NCBI RefSeq assembly: GCF_000430785.1
Contig: NZ_AUMR01000038.1
Span: 1 to 64,000, forward strand
Length of the DNA: 64,000 bases
From: Ectobacillus panaciterrae DSM 19096
Lineage (GTDB): Bacteria > Bacillota > Bacilli > Bacillales > Bacillaceae_G
Direction of reading: 5' to 3'
Positions 62,457 through 64,000 of the stretch are shown piece by piece. Position 1 is the first letter of the stretch; each line of letters begins with the position of its first letter. A model generated the notes under the pieces. It saw nothing but the letters and a program-made list of their open reading frames with translations, searched no databases and had not been told where the DNA came from. Both the position numbers and the translations under genes were made by a program.

Positions 62457-62573
62457 TTGAAAGTGTCGGGGCAAGAACAGACTGAGGCAGCGGCTTAATA
62501 TAATAGAAAGACAATAAGCATTGACGGCAGCAGGATGCTTTCTTTTCATGAAGAAAGAGTAAAGCAGGCACAT

Positions 62574-62602
62574 TTGTGCGTGTAATTGATGTTTTGTATA
62601 CT
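62574..62602 (+). promoter_or_regulatory. Candidate promoter of the Uma2 gene
   Basis: TTGTGC (62574-62579), 17-base spacer, TATACT (62597-62602), giving a very short leader to the ribosome site at 62611. Confidence 0.4.
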
Positions 62603-62623
62603 GAAGTAAAGGAGTTCATGAAT

Positions 62624-63187
62624 ATGCCGGATGCGAACTTGCGAAAGTATACGTATGAAGATTATGAGCAGTGGGAAGGCCGTTGGGAACTCATACAGGG
62701 AATCCCATATAATATGACGCCAGCTCTGTCCACTAAGCATCAATATGCGGTAGGGGAACTATACGGACATTTGCGAGCTTTTTTCTCAAGCCGCGGCTGT
62801 CATGTGTTCGTCGCTCCTTTTGATGTTCGTTTCAGCGAAACAGATGATTATTCTCAGGCGGATACGGTTGTACAGCCGGATATTTCTGTATTCTGTCATA
62901 GGAAGCAGCTGGATCAATCGGGAGCGAAGGGAGCTCCCAGTTTGACGGTAGAAGTACTATCTCCTTCAACTGCTGTAAAGGACCGGAATAAAAAGTTCAA
63001 GCTATACGAAAAGTATGGGGTAAAAGAGTATTGGATTGTAGATCCCGTACATGAGACAGTAGAAATATATAATTTACAAGAGGGGAACTATCATCTAGGA
63101 GAGGTGTACGGCACAGAGCAAATACTGCAGTCCATTCACTGGGAGGAACTGCAGATTCCGATCGAATCCTTGTTTCTCTCATTTTAG
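62624..63187 (+). CDS. Uma2 family (DUF820) PD-(D/E)XK nuclease-like protein
   Basis: The 187-residue protein has the restriction-endonuclease fold core: Glu near WELIQGIPY, VVQPDISVF (Asp), LTVEVLSPST (Glu), then RNKKFKLYEKYGVKEYWIVD. Uma2 proteins are common in multicopy families, and their biological role is unclear. ATG 62624 is spaced 9 bases from AAGGAG; ATG 62618 and GTG 62576 are less likely. It forms a single-gene unit with its own terminator. Confidence 0.88.
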   Translation: MPDANLRKYTYEDYEQWEGRWELIQGIPYNMTPALSTKHQYAVGELYGHLRAFFSSRGCHVFVAPFDVRFSETDDYSQADTVVQPDISVFCHRKQLDQSGAKGAPSLTVEVLSPSTAVKDRNKKFKLYEKYGVKEYWIVDPVHETVEIYNLQEGNYHLGEVYGTEQILQSIHWEELQIPIESLFLSF

Positions 63188-63228
63188 CTTTTTCGACAGC
63201 GTCGTATCCCTTAGGAAATTTCATATAC

Positions 63229-63266
63229 AAAAAACACATTCTGTTGCCGTGGAATGTGTTTTTTTA
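63229..63266 (+). terminator. Terminator of the Uma2 gene
   Basis: AAAAAACACATTC pairs with GAATGTGTTTTTTT around a 10-base loop. Confidence 0.88.
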
Positions 63267-63274
63267 TTTCTTTA

Positions 63275-63552
63275 AGCTGAGCGAGCCGGTTGCGCTTTTC
63301 TTGGTGTCCAGCTCCATCGGCTAGCTCCTCCTGTCAGAGAACCTCCCCCCATAAAGGCAAAAAGCGCCTTTTTGGGGAGAGAACCTCTGCCTTCCGGAGC
63401 TGAACGAGCCGATTCCGCTTTTCTTGGTGTCCAGCTCCACCGGCTAGGCGCTGCCGCCTAAGAACCTCCGCCACAAAAAGGCAAAAAGCGCCTTTTAGGG
63501 CGGAGAACCTTAGGCTCTGCGCCTGAGCGAGCCGGTTGCACTTTTCTTGGTA
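63275..63552 (-). repeat. Family B structured repeat, tandem of two units (copies 10a, 10b)
   Basis: On the minus strand unit one carries arms AGGCGC/GCGCCT with CCTAAG/CTTAGG, and unit two AGCTCC/GGAGCT with CAGAG/CTCTG, joined by ACACCAAGAAAAGC. A partial third start is at the left edge. Here no gene stops next to the element on its own strand. Confidence 0.9.
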
Positions 63553-63618
63553 GCATATCCACCTTTTCCTGCGAATACAATCTTAATAGTTTGGCATCAT
63601 CAGGAGGGGATCAGAGAT

Positions 63619-64000
63619 ATGACGAGCGATTTAAAGAAAAAGGCGTTGGCCTCATTGGAAGGCAAGTGGGGCTTGGGAGCTGGCGTGACATTTTTATATT
63701 ATATTCTTACTGCTGCAGGGATATATTTGGTTCTTGGCGCCGTTATGCTGCTTATGATTCCGCTTATGGGCTCTGATATGGAAGAGATTTGGAGCGGTTT
63801 GCTACATCTGATTTATATGGTTGTATCGCTGTTCATTACGGGTATTATGATGTTAGGGCTGCTGAATGTATATTTGAAGCTGGCACGGGGGGAGAATGCG
63901 GGAGCAGAGGATTTATTTCGTTATTTCCGCGGCAAGAGCCAAATGTGGCTAGCGTTTAAAAGTGTATTTCTAGTAGGGCTTTATACGCTTTTGTGGTCTC
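63619..64000 (+). CDS. DUF975 family membrane protein, 5' part
   Basis: The reading starts MTSDLKKKALASLEGKWGLG (ATG 63619, AGGAGGGG 10 bases upstream) and runs off the right edge. The LEGKWGLGAGVTFLYYIL opening and several hydrophobic helices (YLVLGAVMLLMIPLMG, LIYMVVSLFITGIMMLGLL) are typical of DUF975 integral membrane proteins, whose function is unknown. Confidence 0.8.
   Translation, partial: MTSDLKKKALASLEGKWGLGAGVTFLYYILTAAGIYLVLGAVMLLMIPLMGSDMEEIWSGLLHLIYMVVSLFITGIMMLGLLNVYLKLARGENAGAEDLFRYFRGKSQMWLAFKSVFLVGLYTLLWS

Noticed and set aside
63275-63552. CRISPR-like array
   Set aside because: The tandem consists of two whole family B units with internal palindromes, not short repeats with unique spacers.

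Overview
The window is a stretch of a Firmicutes chromosome from a spore-forming Bacillaceae close to the Bacillus cereus/Bacillus subtilis lineages. The evidence is gene order and protein identity: speE-speB-ywiB-argS, cls(ywjE)-fadF, rpoE-pyrG-ywjG-spo0F-fbaA-ywjH-murA2-glpX-rho-rpmE-tdk-prfA-prmC-spoIIR-ywlB-ywlC-mntP, ywlE-rpiB-ywlG-glyA-upp and the F-type ATP synthase operon follow the well known B. subtilis ywi/ywj/ywk/ywl/atp order. SpoIIR, Spo0F and a probable SigH promoter show an endospore former. A fatty-acid/IcmF cluster between fadF and rpoE is an arrangement I associate with the B. cereus side. No rRNA, tRNA, CRISPR or prophage was seen.

Layout: 1-92 is the tail-in of a glycerophosphodiester phosphodiesterase gene. 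688-4726 holds polyamine genes (speE, speB), ywiB and argS. 4810-11731 is an accessory block: a small unknown protein, a methionine aminopeptidase, an ABC exporter with a DesKR/YvfTU-like two-component system, and a membrane PAS-GGDEF-EAL protein. 11815-13226 has a wrecked uvsE and an intact cardiolipin synthase gene. 13454-24735 is a fatty-acid/branched acyl-CoA catabolic cluster (fadF, thiolase, hydroxyacyl-CoA dehydrogenase, two acyl-CoA dehydrogenases, a TetR regulator, fused mutase IcmF) whose first promoter carries a FadR-like operator. 25120-42372 is conserved housekeeping. 42385-47859 is a stress island between mntP and ywlE: quinone detoxification genes with MhqR- and CatR/YodB-like operators, a PTS EIIA, ohrR-ohr and gene remnants. 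47998-52230 is ywlE-rpiB-ywlG-glyA-upp. 52487-54667 is a secreted subtilase placed between upp and the atp operon. 54934-62284 is the atp operon. 62624-64000 has a Uma2-family protein and the start of a DUF975 membrane protein.

Two interspersed repeat families dominate the intergenic space. Family A is a ~180 bp MITE-like element with ATATA-rich terminal inverted repeats; one copy sits inside a family B copy, and the site implies a TA target duplication. Family B is a ~125 bp structured palindrome starting AAGAAAAGC. Its paired arms change together between copies, which is strong covariation, and most copies start at or within a few bases of the stop codon of the preceding gene, in that gene's orientation. 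These repeats, a DnaA-box cluster at ywlC, RNA leaders (pyrG, rpmE, mntP, ywlB) and several decayed genes (uvsE, a VOC protein, an Old-Yellow-Enzyme-like gene) are the most interesting non-obvious content.
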